Part shown: positions 26,980 through 38,800 of the stretch, piece by piece
Position numbering within the stretch: the stretch's first letter is position 1
How the letters are laid out: every line of letters begins with the position of its first letter
Assembly (NCBI RefSeq): GCF_030247195.1
Contig: NC_080672.1
Location: forward strand, 250,409,556-250,473,555
Length of the DNA: 64,000 nt
Direction of reading: 5' to 3'
From: Topomyia yanbarensis
Lineage: Eukaryota > Arthropoda > Insecta > Diptera > Culicidae
Translations under genes and position numbers: made by a program
Notes under the pieces: generated by a model
What the model saw: only the letters and a program-made list of their open reading frames with translations
Databases searched by the model: none
Told to the model about the DNA's origin: nothing

Positions 26980-28226
26980 ATGCTTTCTTGGCAATATTGT
27001 AATATAAACAATCAAAAATATATCTACCTGCACTAAGTTTTCGTGTGGCCTAGTTGTAGGTCTAGTCAATTCCGACACAAAACCACGTTTGAACAGTTCA
27101 ATATACCCTCAAAATCTTCATGCACAGCATAAAAAACCTTTTCTGTGAACTACGGCGCAAAAAGTTGCTACGTTCCGTTTTTCAGCCGATTTTCCATTTT
27201 AACTGTTATGAAAAGAAGAAACAAATCTTTCCAACGGTTTACTAAACTATGCAGTTTTGTAGGAAAAACTATCATCTTTTGCATGTTTTTCATGCCACGT
27301 GTGATTGTAATTGTTCATTGAGGGCTTTAACCAGATGGTCATTCGCCCAGCTCATGCCACGTAGGGATGTCCGATTTTTCCAATTAATCGATTATTTTTG
27401 CATCGCTATTAATCATAATCGATTAAAACCAAGAAATAATCGATTAATCGAAGTTATCGATTAGTTTCAAAGTTTTTCTGAGAGCAATAACAAAAAACAA
27501 AACGTCCATCTCGAATGTCAAATTTGTGTGAAAATTAGCGGCTTATTTGAAAGTGATTGGAATATCACTGCCAGGTGCGCTAGTGAACTTGATTAAATTC
27601 ACAGCTGATCACATAGAGATTAAAAACAATAAGATAGTAGCGATGTAATGATATGGCACCACTATTTGTACGCACAAATATTAAAAACTTTTTTGAACGA
27701 ACGTGGATGTTTTCTGTATCGATTTTGTTGGTTATTTTCGGCAAATTTAAGGCTACGAGAAACGAAAGTAATGAAATTGAAAGACGGATAGGTTCTCTAG
27801 AGTGAATCAGTTATACACTTAGAACGGAAAACTAGGACTATGCAGGCTCATATGGACATGATCGAAAGGAAATGTAAGGACTCTTCGCGTTTACTTTCGA
27901 TCATGTCCAGTGGGGCTTTTGTGGCGCCGAAGTTTGGCCTCGTAGCGGAAATAGTTCAAAGGAATATAACTAGAACGTGAAAAAGAAAAGGACAAATACA
28001 TCAATTAATCAACACTTTTTTTGTGAAAAGGGCGATACCAGCGGTTCCATCATAATGCATTCTAAAAAATTAACAGTATTTCCAAAAGTAGTTTTATTTT
28101 CTATTTAAAAATTATTGTGCTTTTCACCGAAGATTAGCATGCGACGGAATCAATTCAAAATAGCGAAAGAATTGAAAATATTCCCTGTTGACTTCATCCG
28201 CCCAGTTTAGAACAAACATCTAGCAA
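26980..28226. other. Downstream of TRMO: spacer with repeat fragments
   Basis: No gene was found. A cluster of AATCGATTA words lies at 27383-27465 after GGGATGTCCGATTTTTCC, resembling a hAT-type end. A perfect 16 bp inverted repeat lies at 27853-27909. Confidence 0.4.
27853..27909. repeat. Perfect 16 bp hairpin
   Basis: TGGACATGATCGAAAG (27853-27868) is the exact reverse complement of CTTTCGATCATGTCCA (27894-27909), with a 25 nt loop. It could be the core of a decayed foldback element or a transcribed hairpin. Confidence 0.7.
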
Positions 28227-28754
28227 TATATAGGCCCTGTTGGTCAGGTATCGGACGGTCATGAATTGACAGTTCATGGATTTATTCACTGCTTCACTAC
28301 CTGTTCAGCGAAAATCGGAAATTATTTGTTACTATTTTTTGGTACTTATTTAATTAATTGTTTAGTGTGCCTTTGTGATTCCTAACTAGATTCCTTTGCA
28401 TCCTCCTAAGTTTTTGCTTGGTTCAAGACCAATAGTCGCTCGAACACTTTGTAAGTTGGGGTTTGCCCACTACTCGGGTTCTTGTTTGCCCGGCGTACCC
28501 TTCTTTTCAGGGCGGCCTAGGTGCCTCTACAGAATTTCGGATTTTCGTAACAACAAAAAAAGTAAACAAAACAAATAAATTTAATTTTACCGTGTTTATT
28601 CGCCTACTCTCCCTTGTGGCTGTTCGTGGTCACTACTGATCCGATACTGCTGATGCTGGCAGGAAGGCGACGGTTTCATCCGACCGGCCGGGACTACAAC
28701 GGCCGAGTTCTCCCGTTTTCCGTTGGCTGCTCCGGCAGCGGTCCTTGGCGTTTA

Positions 28755-28797
28755 GCTAGGGAGGTGAGCTTGGCTCCTTTGTTGGAACCTCCCTAGC
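28755..28797 (+). other. Hairpin A of a covarying pair
   Basis: An 11 bp stem, GCTAGGGAGGT (28755-28765) with ACCTCCCTAGC (28787-28797), pairs perfectly. The loop contains GAGCTTGGCTC, itself able to fold as GAGC/GCTC. See hairpin B for the homologous copy. Confidence 0.75.
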
Positions 28798-28913
28798 GAC
28801 GTTGGCGATAAATCGCCGGACCGTTTACTCGCCGTAACCGATCCCGGAGGTCACACCAGTGTACTTCCCAGGGGGAACATTTGTCCGGCCTGCTTCGTTC
28901 TCCTTGGCTATTA

Positions 28914-28956
28914 GCTATAGAGGAGAGCTAGGCTCGTTCGACTTATCCTCTATAGC
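28914..28956 (+). other. Hairpin B of a covarying pair
   Basis: An 11 bp stem, GCTATAGAGGA (28914-28924) with TCCTCTATAGC (28946-28956), pairs perfectly. The loop starts GAGCTAGGCTC. Flanking CTTGGC..TTAGCTA before the stem and GCGA after it match hairpin A. Three stem positions differ from A and all three are compensated on the opposite side. Confidence 0.75.
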
Positions 28957-29760
28957 GAGAACGGTCGATGTCACGATTCCTTTTTGTTTAGCCGGGGAAG
29001 CGAATACACTCCTTAACTGTTAGCTTACCCCTGTTGGCGAACCGACACCGTAATTCTCACTGTGCCCGAACCACGGGCCGGCACTTTCGATGGGAATCTC
29101 TTCCGTCACACACGCGCACTTCGCTCACAAGCTATTGTGGCGGTAAACTTTTTCGAAAATAATCGACGTCTGTGTTTAACCGTGGTTCGTCACTTTCTAA
29201 CTCGATGGCCGCCTTTCGCACTCGACTATCACAAACCGCCAACCGCCTTGTCGCACAGCTGTCATCGGTGAGCAGCATAACCAACGCACACTTATTTTTT
29301 CAAGAGGAGAGCGGTAGCCTACCTAAGCCCTATGTTACTAATTCACAAACGTAAAACAAAAATTATCTAGCCTATCTGTACGAATAAAACCGTTCACAAA
29401 CGCGAAAATGAACAAAAATTTACAACTAAATGTGAACGGTACCGAACAGCGGTGAGCATAATTTTACGTAAACAATACACTCTACGGAGTGTATACGCAA
29501 AAAGGGTATATTTCCACCCAGTGCTAAATTGTTACCCTGACGGGTTACAACTTCATATAAAAATCAATTCAAATTACATTTTTGTAGCCTTGCGGAATTG
29601 AAAAGGTTAAATCTTAAAAATGGCGGTTTCGCAATCTTGTCGAGATCTTGTCGCTATCTTGTTTTTTCGCTATGTTTGCTAATTTCCAGTGATAACCACA
29701 ATATTTCCTTCCCTAGATTGATGGGTTTAACGGTTTTGCAAACATCATCAAGCATATTTA

Positions 29761-30177
29761 CACAGAGAACAGACGTCCATCTTCAGCATTCAACTTGTGT
29801 AAAATCTCTAACGGTTTCGAAGGTAGTTGGGATATCCAAACCAGGTGTGCTACTGTCGTCATGTTTTTTTGTGGCTGAGTTCGACAGAATTGACAGCGGT
29901 TATTCCTCTACGCAGTCAAACTAGTCCGGAGCCGGTTCAGACTTCCAGCATGAATTCCAGCTCAAATGCATCAACCGATAGAGGCGGAATCGGTTGTTTT
30001 CTTTGAGCAAGATTCCATACTAAATCCATTCAGGATTTCGAACCGGTTCCGGAATGGATTTGACGGATAGTTGGGATAGGTTGGTGTGGCGGCGCTCGTG
30101 TTTATCGTGTATTAATTAAAATGTTCACACACCTTTTTTAAATATTTTTGTTCGTTTATGGATGTCTGTTCTCTGTG
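29761..30177. mobile_element. MITE, CACAGAGAACAGAC ends
   Basis: The ends CACAGAGAACAGACGTCCAT and ATGGATGTCTGTTCTCTGTG are inverted with one mismatch over 20 bp. TA flanks both sides. It is 417 bp and non-coding. Its ends resemble those of 18627-18920 and 31447-31720. Confidence 0.82.
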
Positions 30178-31446
30178 TAGGATTACCACCTCTGGAGAGG
30201 CTTCGACCCGGAGATTTTCACTGACGTGGGGGTGGTGGACTTTGAGTGGAACTAGACAGAGATTGGAATCAAAGCGAATGATCGGCATTTTAGAGTACTT
30301 TAATCGCTTTTTATTACTACGTTAAAATAAAGCTGTAAATTTTTCACGTTTGAGAACTGTTTTATCGGTTTAATCTGGTGTAGTATTTCACTTCCGCGAC
30401 AAAGTGCCAAGAATGCAAAAGCACCAGCTACTTTCGCTGTGGAGGATAAGTCAAACGAGCATTGCTCTCCTCCACAACTAACAGGAAAAGGAGAGCAAAG
30501 GAGGCAGGGCTGCGGCATCACATGGGAAGCACAATGTAGTGTCGGTTATTCATCACCAAAGGTCGCAAGAAAGGGGCAAAATGCACCTCCCTAGCCAACA
30601 GTTAAGGGTCGCTGCAGGAGCAGCAACAACACCGCAACATTTCAATTGTAACATATAGCGAAATATCACTTTCCTTAATTTGTAGTAAATTTGATTGGTT
30701 TTTCATTTTCATTGCTTTGTGAAAGAAATCAGCAATATTTGGGGAACACATCTTCGCCACCTTGAAACCAAGGGTTAGTCGAGCAAAATAAAATTTAATC
30801 TGAATAATAGTTTAGACTTTTTATATATGTTGTAAAGAATCAGTTAATTTAAAAAAAAGAAATTATGCTTCTTCCCACCAAACCCGGAGAAATTGATGTA
30901 AAACCGGGAGACCCGGAGATTGCTCCAGAAAACCGGAGTCTTCGGGTCAAACCCGGAGGGGTGGCAGCCCTAAGCATATTTCGTGCATCAGTGCTGACAG
31001 ACAATTGCTTTAAGATGGTTATTGCATTACTCCCTTCCCAAGGTTTAGGGGTTTGACGGTATTGCAAACATCATCAAGCATCAATCGCTTTAAGATGGGT
31101 ATTGCATTACGACTCGATAGTGGTGCATCGAGGAGACCGAGAGGGCTTATGCGCCTTTTTTATGTTATATGTTTTTTCATACTCTGCACCTGCGCATACA
31201 AACGCTAAACCACTAGTCTATGCGCGGTGTCGTGGCCGACTGGCGGATCGATGTAGATTGACTTTTGCTGTGTGCCCTATTTGCAAATATTGTTCTATTG
31301 GTGGCATCCGTGGACGGGGCTCACGGAGGGAGTCATTGTGTGTCCATTTATCGGTCGACTTAGTCATCATGCATATACTAATTAAATTAATTTAATAATT
31401 AAATTAATTTAATAAAGTAGAATAAGTAGAAACCTATTAGTTGTAG
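30178..31446. other. Unannotated spacer
   Basis: The segment TTTGCAAACATCATCAAGCA at 29735 recurs at 31061 as a diverged match, and GCTTTAAGATGG(G/T)TATTGCATTAC is repeated at 31007-31031 and 31088-31112. No exon or RNA gene was seen. Confidence 0.35.
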
Positions 31447-31720
31447 CACAGATAACAGACGTTTAGGCTAGAACAAAATTTCTTCAAAAACCTGTGTAAA
31501 CTTTCAAATTGATATACGTTGAAAATCCGTGTTTCACTATTGCCATCTGCGCAACTGTTTGCTACACGTGTTTGACAGCTGCACTCTAACTGCATTGTAG
31601 TGATCACTGCGCCATCTGCAAACGTTTGCCAAACATGTTTCAGATGTCTGATTTATTCGGAATTTCAGCAGCGGGTATTTACACACGATTCAAATCGAGC
31701 CTAAACGTCTGTTATCTGTG
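31447..31720. mobile_element. Complete CACAGATAACAG family MITE
   Basis: The ends CACAGATAACAGACGTTTAG and CTAAACGTCTGTTATCTGTG are a perfect 20 bp inverted pair. GTTGTAG is directly repeated at 31440-31446 and 31721-31727, a 7 bp (possibly 8 bp) target duplication. The interior is homologous in reverse orientation to 14441-14911 and 10795-11208. It is non-coding; a hAT-like origin is plausible. Confidence 0.85.
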
Positions 31721-32249
31721 GTTGTAGCTTTGTGATAATCGTAGTTTTTCGTACTAGTGTACAACTGTTATGTGATAGTCGTATGTCTATCGATGTATGT
31801 ATTCGTCTGAGTATTTGTGACAGTTGGGTCAGGGAATGGATGCAGAACTGACGTATATGATAGAATAGTGGCTAATACTTCTGATGATCAATCTGAGCAT
31901 TTGGTTCTATTCATTTGGGAAAGTCGGGTTGGATAAATAAGGGTAAAATAAATTTACGACGCACGTGAGTAATCCATTCCCGGTCAGCATAGCATGATGA
32001 AAGTCTAACAGCATGCAATTGTCGTTAATGATAAATATACAACATTTGCTGCATTTAGACGAGTTTTATTGCATGTTACATATGCTTTTCTACTTCATTA
32101 GTCTTTTTCTTTTGTACATCTATTAGTTTGCTTTTCCATTATTATTGTATACCAAAACAGTATTGTTCAGCACAAGCTCTTTGCACCTTTTTTCTTTATT
32201 CGGCATGTTTTGATTCCTTTTATTATTATATCTCTACTATACGCTATCT

Positions 32250-33740
32250 ATACTCATATAGGTACAAACGCTCGTGTCCTTCGCGATAACACAAACCTGG
32301 CCACAAACGCGACCATACAATTGAAATAATCCACATACGCTCGCGATTTCGCCTACATGAAAACCCCCCGGTAGTTAAGTAAACGTGGCATCTTTAAACT
32401 TCCAAACGCGGTCTCAAACATTAACCCACCACTCGCGCGACCATGAAAAGGTCACGTCTGAAAGTTTTACCAGTCTGGACTAATGCCTTCAGTTGAACCA
32501 ATCAAAAAAGTGACGCTCATATTAACTAAACAACACGTTCCATGGTGACATGACCTGGAACTCAAGTGATATGGGGAAACGGACTACCATCTGTACCATA
32601 CACTAAAAATTAAGCATCAGATTCACGGTCCGCGCGCGACCACACAAGAATACACGCTACATCATTATAAAATCAAAATTATACACGCGAAGTCACATAC
32701 ACGTGACAAGCACGTTAATATACAAATGCTTGAGCCCTTCGCGACCATCCCCGGCACCTACACCCGCGATCTCGTAAACATGATAACATCCCGGTGATAA
32801 AGTGAATGTCCTAGCTCTTATAAATTTTCAAACGCAGTCTCAAGCGTGAACCTAAAAGCTCCCGCACTCGCATGATCATGAATCGGTGACTTCCAGATGT
32901 TTCAATCCTTGATATCAGAAGACTATGTCCTTGCCTTCAATTTGATCAATTAAAAAAAGAAAGCCCTTATATCCACTAGACACCACGTTACATGGCGACA
33001 TGACCGAGGACTCTAGTGATATGGGGTAAATTACTCCCTGTCAGAATGTGAATTGTACACCAAAAACTATCAGAAAGAAGGTCCGCGTGACCATCCAAGA
33101 ACGCACGCGTATATAGGAAATGCCACGGTTACAAAATCCAGTCTTGTACACGCGAAGTCACATGAACGCGAGCACACGTGACAAACACGTTAACGTACGA
33201 ACGCTTAAGCCCTTCGCGATTAACAACGCACACCTAGGTTCGCGATCGCGCAAACTTAATAAGGAGAACGTTTTAGCACTCACGAAGTTTCAAACGCTGT
33301 CTCAAACACGAACCGGCAAACGTCCGTTTTCGCGCGCTCATGAATCGGTCACGTCCGGAAACCATTACTCTCTGTCCTAATAACTTAGGTCCAGTAAGAC
33401 CAATCAAAAAATAAAGCACATATCCACCAGACAATACGTTCCACGGCGACATCACCGGGAACTCTCTTTTAGCATCTTAGCAGTACACCAAAAAAATAAA
33501 GTATTAGACTCACGGTCCGCGCGCGATTATCCAAGAACACGCGAATATGCGAAAGGCACACGGCTATAAAATAGAATTTATACACGCGATGTTACATACA
33601 CGTTAGCACACGCGACATACAAACGCACACGCGATCGAACATGTTAACGTACAAATGCTCGAGCTCTTCGCGATGATACACGCGATCGCGAGTCCCTACA
33701 CCCGCACATACCTGAACCGTACAATGAATATCACATTCAG
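32250..33740. repeat. Divergent tandem array, about 440-470 bp units
   Basis: Landmarks recur in order. ACAAACGCTCGTGTCCTTCG-like words are near 32265, 32722, 33198 and 33654. GACATGACC(T/G)(G/A)G(G/A)ACTC is near 32547 and 32998, with a variant near 33448. GGTCCGCG is near 32627, 33080 and 33513. About 3.3 units are present, diverged by many substitutions and small indels. The array is rich in CGCGA/TCGCG. No coding function is visible. Confidence 0.7.
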
Positions 33741-35835
33741 AATCACGGCCCGCTACAATTGGCCTAATGCAGTGTTTTAATGGGCGACATTGCCTGTCTC
33801 GTCTGCAAATTGTAGTATTTGATTCTGACGGGGAGCCCTTCCGAGAACCTAGCTCTACAGCTCCAGTAGGACAACTCTCGAAAAAAAAGATTGTTAAGGC
33901 TTATGGGACTTTTTTATGTTTTATGTTGTTTAATATATTGCATCAGCCCTAACTAACGATCAACCACAAACATGTGCGGGGGGTGTTATTGTCTGTCGAT
34001 TTATCGGTCGATTTCGTCATCGTGCACAGGCTAATTAAACAGATGAAAAAGTAGTGGTCATTTCGTAATAGTTATTGTAGTTTTATTTGATTTTATTATG
34101 AAATGAAAAGGTAAGATTAATATTTCTTGTAAAGATCAAAGTTATGTGCCAATAGTATCTGAATCCTTGTCTTCAACAAAGGCGTAAAGTTAACCAACCT
34201 CTTTTCACAGCTTCCTCGTTTAAGAAAAAATACTAAAAATTTTAAATTAAATTTTTTCTTATATAAAATTTTACGGTCGCAATAGGGTTAAAGCCTGCGA
34301 GATTTCGATACTTTTGACAATTGTCTCCCGCGACACAAGCATCTCTCGAAACCGACAGAAATGGGAGAGCCAAAACAGTTCCATGCGGTTCTCAATTGAG
34401 AGGGACAAACATAAGCAACATACAGAAACAGCTGCGACGTAGACGAGTTCGGTTGTTTGTCGAGTGTTGTTCTGTGCGCAGATGCACAAATTATACTACC
34501 TGCCTCGCTCGGATGAAGCTCATAATCACGATCGGAAAAATTATCATATAACGCTTTTTTACGATTTTTAATCATGTGTATTTACTTGCAACTGCGGAGT
34601 TGTAGTGGAAACTGCTAGTTTAAAGTACTATGCCAGTGATAATGAAACAGGCGCCTTGAAGTCATATCTGAATACTGTGATATTTACATGTGCCGTGAGC
34701 AGGTGAGATCAGTGTGACTAAGATTTCATAATATTTATATTTTTGTCTCATGCTACGGCACAAATCGGAAAACAGAAACTCCTATCTCAGCCAACTTCGG
34801 AAATCATTTCGTATTGAAACGATTCGCGCACGGCTGTAAAACCGGTTTCAATCAACAGTTTTTCTTGGCGCGCCTCGATAATACAGCGAATGGCTAGGAC
34901 GTATGGAACAAAAATCTCATTTTATCGAAAAGAAGGCCACAATTCTGAAGAAGCTTCTAATATTCATACGACCTTCCCTGATTAAACAAGACGTGAAAAT
35001 GTGCGGCTTATCTTATCGCTTCGCGTTTGTGCAATTTGTGTGACTGGTTATTTTACTTAATTCATCGACTAGTAATAAAAAATCAGTGTTTTCACCTTTC
35101 AATTGAACTAATTCTCATCCATACCAATACAGTAACAGTAATAAAAATTGGAACAAAAAATAGCATTATAATAATTTTATAATTTAGTTATTTTACCATC
35201 CCACTGGAATTTATAATTTTGGATGAGTACATATGAAAAATAAATTTTATTTGTGGTTCATTATATTTCTCCAATGCCAGTTTGAATTAGTTCAATTAAA
35301 TTATGACTGGAAATGCATAAAACACGTGACATTTATTTTCTTTCGTTCATGGATCTTTGCGTTTTTCCTTTCCATTTTATGACAGCGATTAGGTAACCTG
35401 GCAGGTAAACTATGTATTTACCATACCATAAAAATCCTTTTCCACTGAGAACAATACTGAACCTGTAGTAAATAAAAAATAATCTCTACGTTTTCCTATT
35501 ACAGATTGCCCACAAGCTGAGAGAATGTTGTATGGCTACGGTTATTATATGAACAGTGTATGATTCACCTGCATTCAATTTATGGTATGTGGATGTTGAA
35601 ATCCACGGAAGCGCACCTCGTCACAATTGGGAACCTTAATGTGCGCGCTGTTAATAAATGAGTGTACCCAAAAGGATGATTCCAGTGAGTCATATATCCA
35701 AGCGCTAATTTCAAAAGAACGCGTCATTTTATCCACCTTTGCTGTATTATAGAAGAGTGATAATTTTGCTTAATAGTGTTGGTTCGGAGTGAAATTCGTT
35801 CAAAAACTGATAAGTTTCAGTTGGTGTAATTATAA
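33741..35835. other. Upstream region of the wunen-like gene
   Basis: This probably contains promoter and 5' UTR exon(s). A CTATTACAG|ATTGCC at 35498-35512 would fit a 5' UTR splice acceptor, but this is speculative. No other gene or element end was recognised. Confidence 0.3.
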
Positions 35836-38800
35836 ATGAGTGTCTCGGAAGCAGCGCCATCTGAGGTAACACCGTTGAAGAGAAACAATCAAGTGTTATC
35901 ACAACGTGTGAACAGTGCTCAGTCACAGTTTCACCAACCACAGCTGCAGCAGGCTGTTATTGAGCAAGCCGGCGGGAATAGCACCGGCAGCAGTCACAGC
36001 AATAGTGCAGTATCCAATCCGAGCAGTGAAGTGCCTATCGTAGAAAATAAACATAACGGCACAATGGATGACACCAAACGTATATTGGTCCGAGTGGGAA
36101 TTGATTTTTTAATTCTGTGTTGCGGTAAGTTAAGTACAAAATATATAATTATTATAACGTGCCCACATACAAGTCTTCTGAGGAGTTAATTCACCATAAC
36201 TGCCACTTTATGCATAACTGTCCTTTGTTCTATTGCATTCCCTGTATACATAGTACAATGGTGCATAGAACAGCAATTTGCTTCCCAAAAATCCCAGAAT
36301 CTATTTTTTGTAGTATATCAAAGTAGGAAGATGACAAGCCATCCGTTATAAGTTCGAGATACGAACAAATTATTGTAGTAACCCTGTCATTGTTATGTAT
36401 GCTCAGAAGATTTTTCTTAACGATGTTAAATATGCAAAAAATATCATTTTTTTTAATTTCGCACTAGAATTTTTAAACTAAATATTCAAAAAAGTTTATG
36501 AGGCTATGCCTAAGGACCAACGAGGAATATTTTCAAAGCTTCAGTTTATTAAAGAGAAAGGAAAACATCCCGATTTTGTCAATGTCCCAATTTGGTCAGC
36601 CTAAAACACTCCAAGCAGCTGATAAAAAGTGTCTTCACTAAATTGCATTATATGCGTGCCGCTAAAATCTGTTTTTAATTGTATCAATAATTTCATAAAA
36701 TTATTTTTAAAAAATTACTCCGTATTATGTTCAATATCGGTGACGTTATAGTGCAGTTAAACGTTTGTGTGTTTGCAAACTTCAATCAAGTCTGACTATT
36801 GAGCATACACTATTCAACATCGATGTCACTTGTGGAATCTGCCAAAGTACGATAAGATAAGCGACTGGACTATATATCAACTCAGCAGAGTAGTACAATT
36901 TTCGGGGGGATATATATTCATACATACCCGAGCAGAGTCTGACAACAATTTGAAAACTTAACTTGATGTTGTGATGTTCGGCAAATGATTACTCAGGTTG
37001 TTGTCGTTTTGGTCGTTTTAACGGTTAAAAGATCAAAATGGAGAGCAGCAAAATTGTCCTATGACATCAAACAGAAAACTAATTCTGCTATCAGTGAGAG
37101 TAAATTAAAAGCTCATTGAGATGTTGAATTTATTTTTGATAGCAAAATATGTATTCACTTTGATGTTTTACCAAAGAAATATAAACATAGAAAATTCTTC
37201 TAAAAAACAAGTATGGCGAATTGAAATCAAAATTTGATGTTACATTTAAAAAATCTAAAACTTATAGCACAATATGATTTCAATTTGATGCTATTATCAA
37301 AATATGAATTCTACTTGTAATTTTGATGTTCGCCTCTGCTCGGGTATGTATACATATATAGCCCTGTTCGTCATGGACTTACTGTCTGCCAGGGTGGATT
37401 GCCTACAATCCTCGAACGCCTGGATCTTCAAGCTCACGTTCGAGTTCTACGCAATAACTCTCTTCTGCGAGTCCCGTTCAGGAGAACCAACTGTGGGTGC
37501 CAGAGCGCTGTTACCGGACTTAGCGTGTTTTTAATAGTGTGGCGACGGTTTTTGACTTCATTCTGACAAGAAGGAATTCGATTAAAGCTAAAATAATGTC
37601 AATTCGGAAATGTAATTAATTTAAGCAACCTTTATTGGGGCCAAGGAGTCTGTTGGTGAAGGTACAACAAATAAATAGGGTTTCTGCGCCCTAATTCATC
37701 TTAGCTCTTCTATTCATCCCACCCATTTCTTCTATCTCTTTTCAACGCATTAGCTCAAATGATATGATGAATAAGGGTACGTTGTACTCCACTGAATCAT
37801 AGTTTAGATAAGTGAGAAACATTTTCAGACATTGCAGATCCTGTACTCCCCTTGTGTTTAAAATATTTATCTTTAGACTCTTCTCCTCCATAACAGTTTG
37901 TGTGTATTTCAAACAGCTCCCAGCTAGTTTCTGACAAATCATTTCCGTCATCAATTGTAACATAATTTTCGAATAATGAATTAAGCCAATAATGTTGAAA
38001 TTAAGGAGGTAATAATATCTTCAATTTGGGATTAGTTCTCCTTTTCCATTTACAATTTTACCATAAATTTGTTTAGTAGAAGTAGAATTTTTTAGAAAAA
38101 TCTTCATTTCTGGAAATACGTATATTTTTAAGATTATTTGTCTAAAATACTAAACCGAATGAAGCTAATGCGGAAGGAATGCCAAATGACATGTTGCGAA
38201 CGTTAAAGTGAAGCAACAGTAACAAAATAATTAACACTATTCAGTTTATTTATAATAATGCGCACGGTGAACGGACAAGTTTTTTCATTGCTTTAGCAGT
38301 TCGGTCAAATTTTTATTAAATATCTAATTTCGATTTCATCTCATCACTATTCGACACTACCTTGCTCCAAAACGGAGACACGATTTGTGTTTCTGAGCAC
38401 AAGTTAGTGTCGGATTGAGACGAAATCGAAACGTTACCTTCATAACTAATTTAGTTATAAGTTTTTACCCTTCTTGTGCAAATGTGGTTTGACCAACTTT
38501 TCTCCTATAATAAAATAACTTGATAACAGGTATATGGCATTACTTTCAAATTGCTGTAACTGTTTTCCACTAGGTATTTCATGTTGAAATTTTTGGTGAA
38601 ATTAATTCAATATTTATTGTTTATATTGTGTAATTTCTACTAGCGGTCGTGCAACCGTAGCGTAAATTCAACTGCTCGAATGAAGCACATTTGAAGACTT
38701 TTTTTCAATAGGTCCAATCTACAAAAGAGAGCCTCTCTTTGTTTACTTTCTCTTCCGCGATTTACTCGGTGACCTTTCTGATATCCCTTCAACTATTTGC

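Larger units (their letters stand above)
28227..29440. other. GC-rich block of unknown origin with paired hairpins
   Basis: The section from about 28600 to 29280 is much richer in GC than its surroundings. It contains two homologous hairpins (28755-28797 and 28914-28956), a small GGCGATAAATCGCC hairpin (28804-28817) and a possible degenerate third unit near 28985-29045. The overlapping 60-69 codon frames show no motif. It may be the 5' UTR or promoter region of a retroelement, but no flanking coding region was found. Confidence 0.5.

Noticed and set aside
33120..33380. 86-codon frame in the tandem array
   Set aside because: It is not kept in the other units, so it is not coding.
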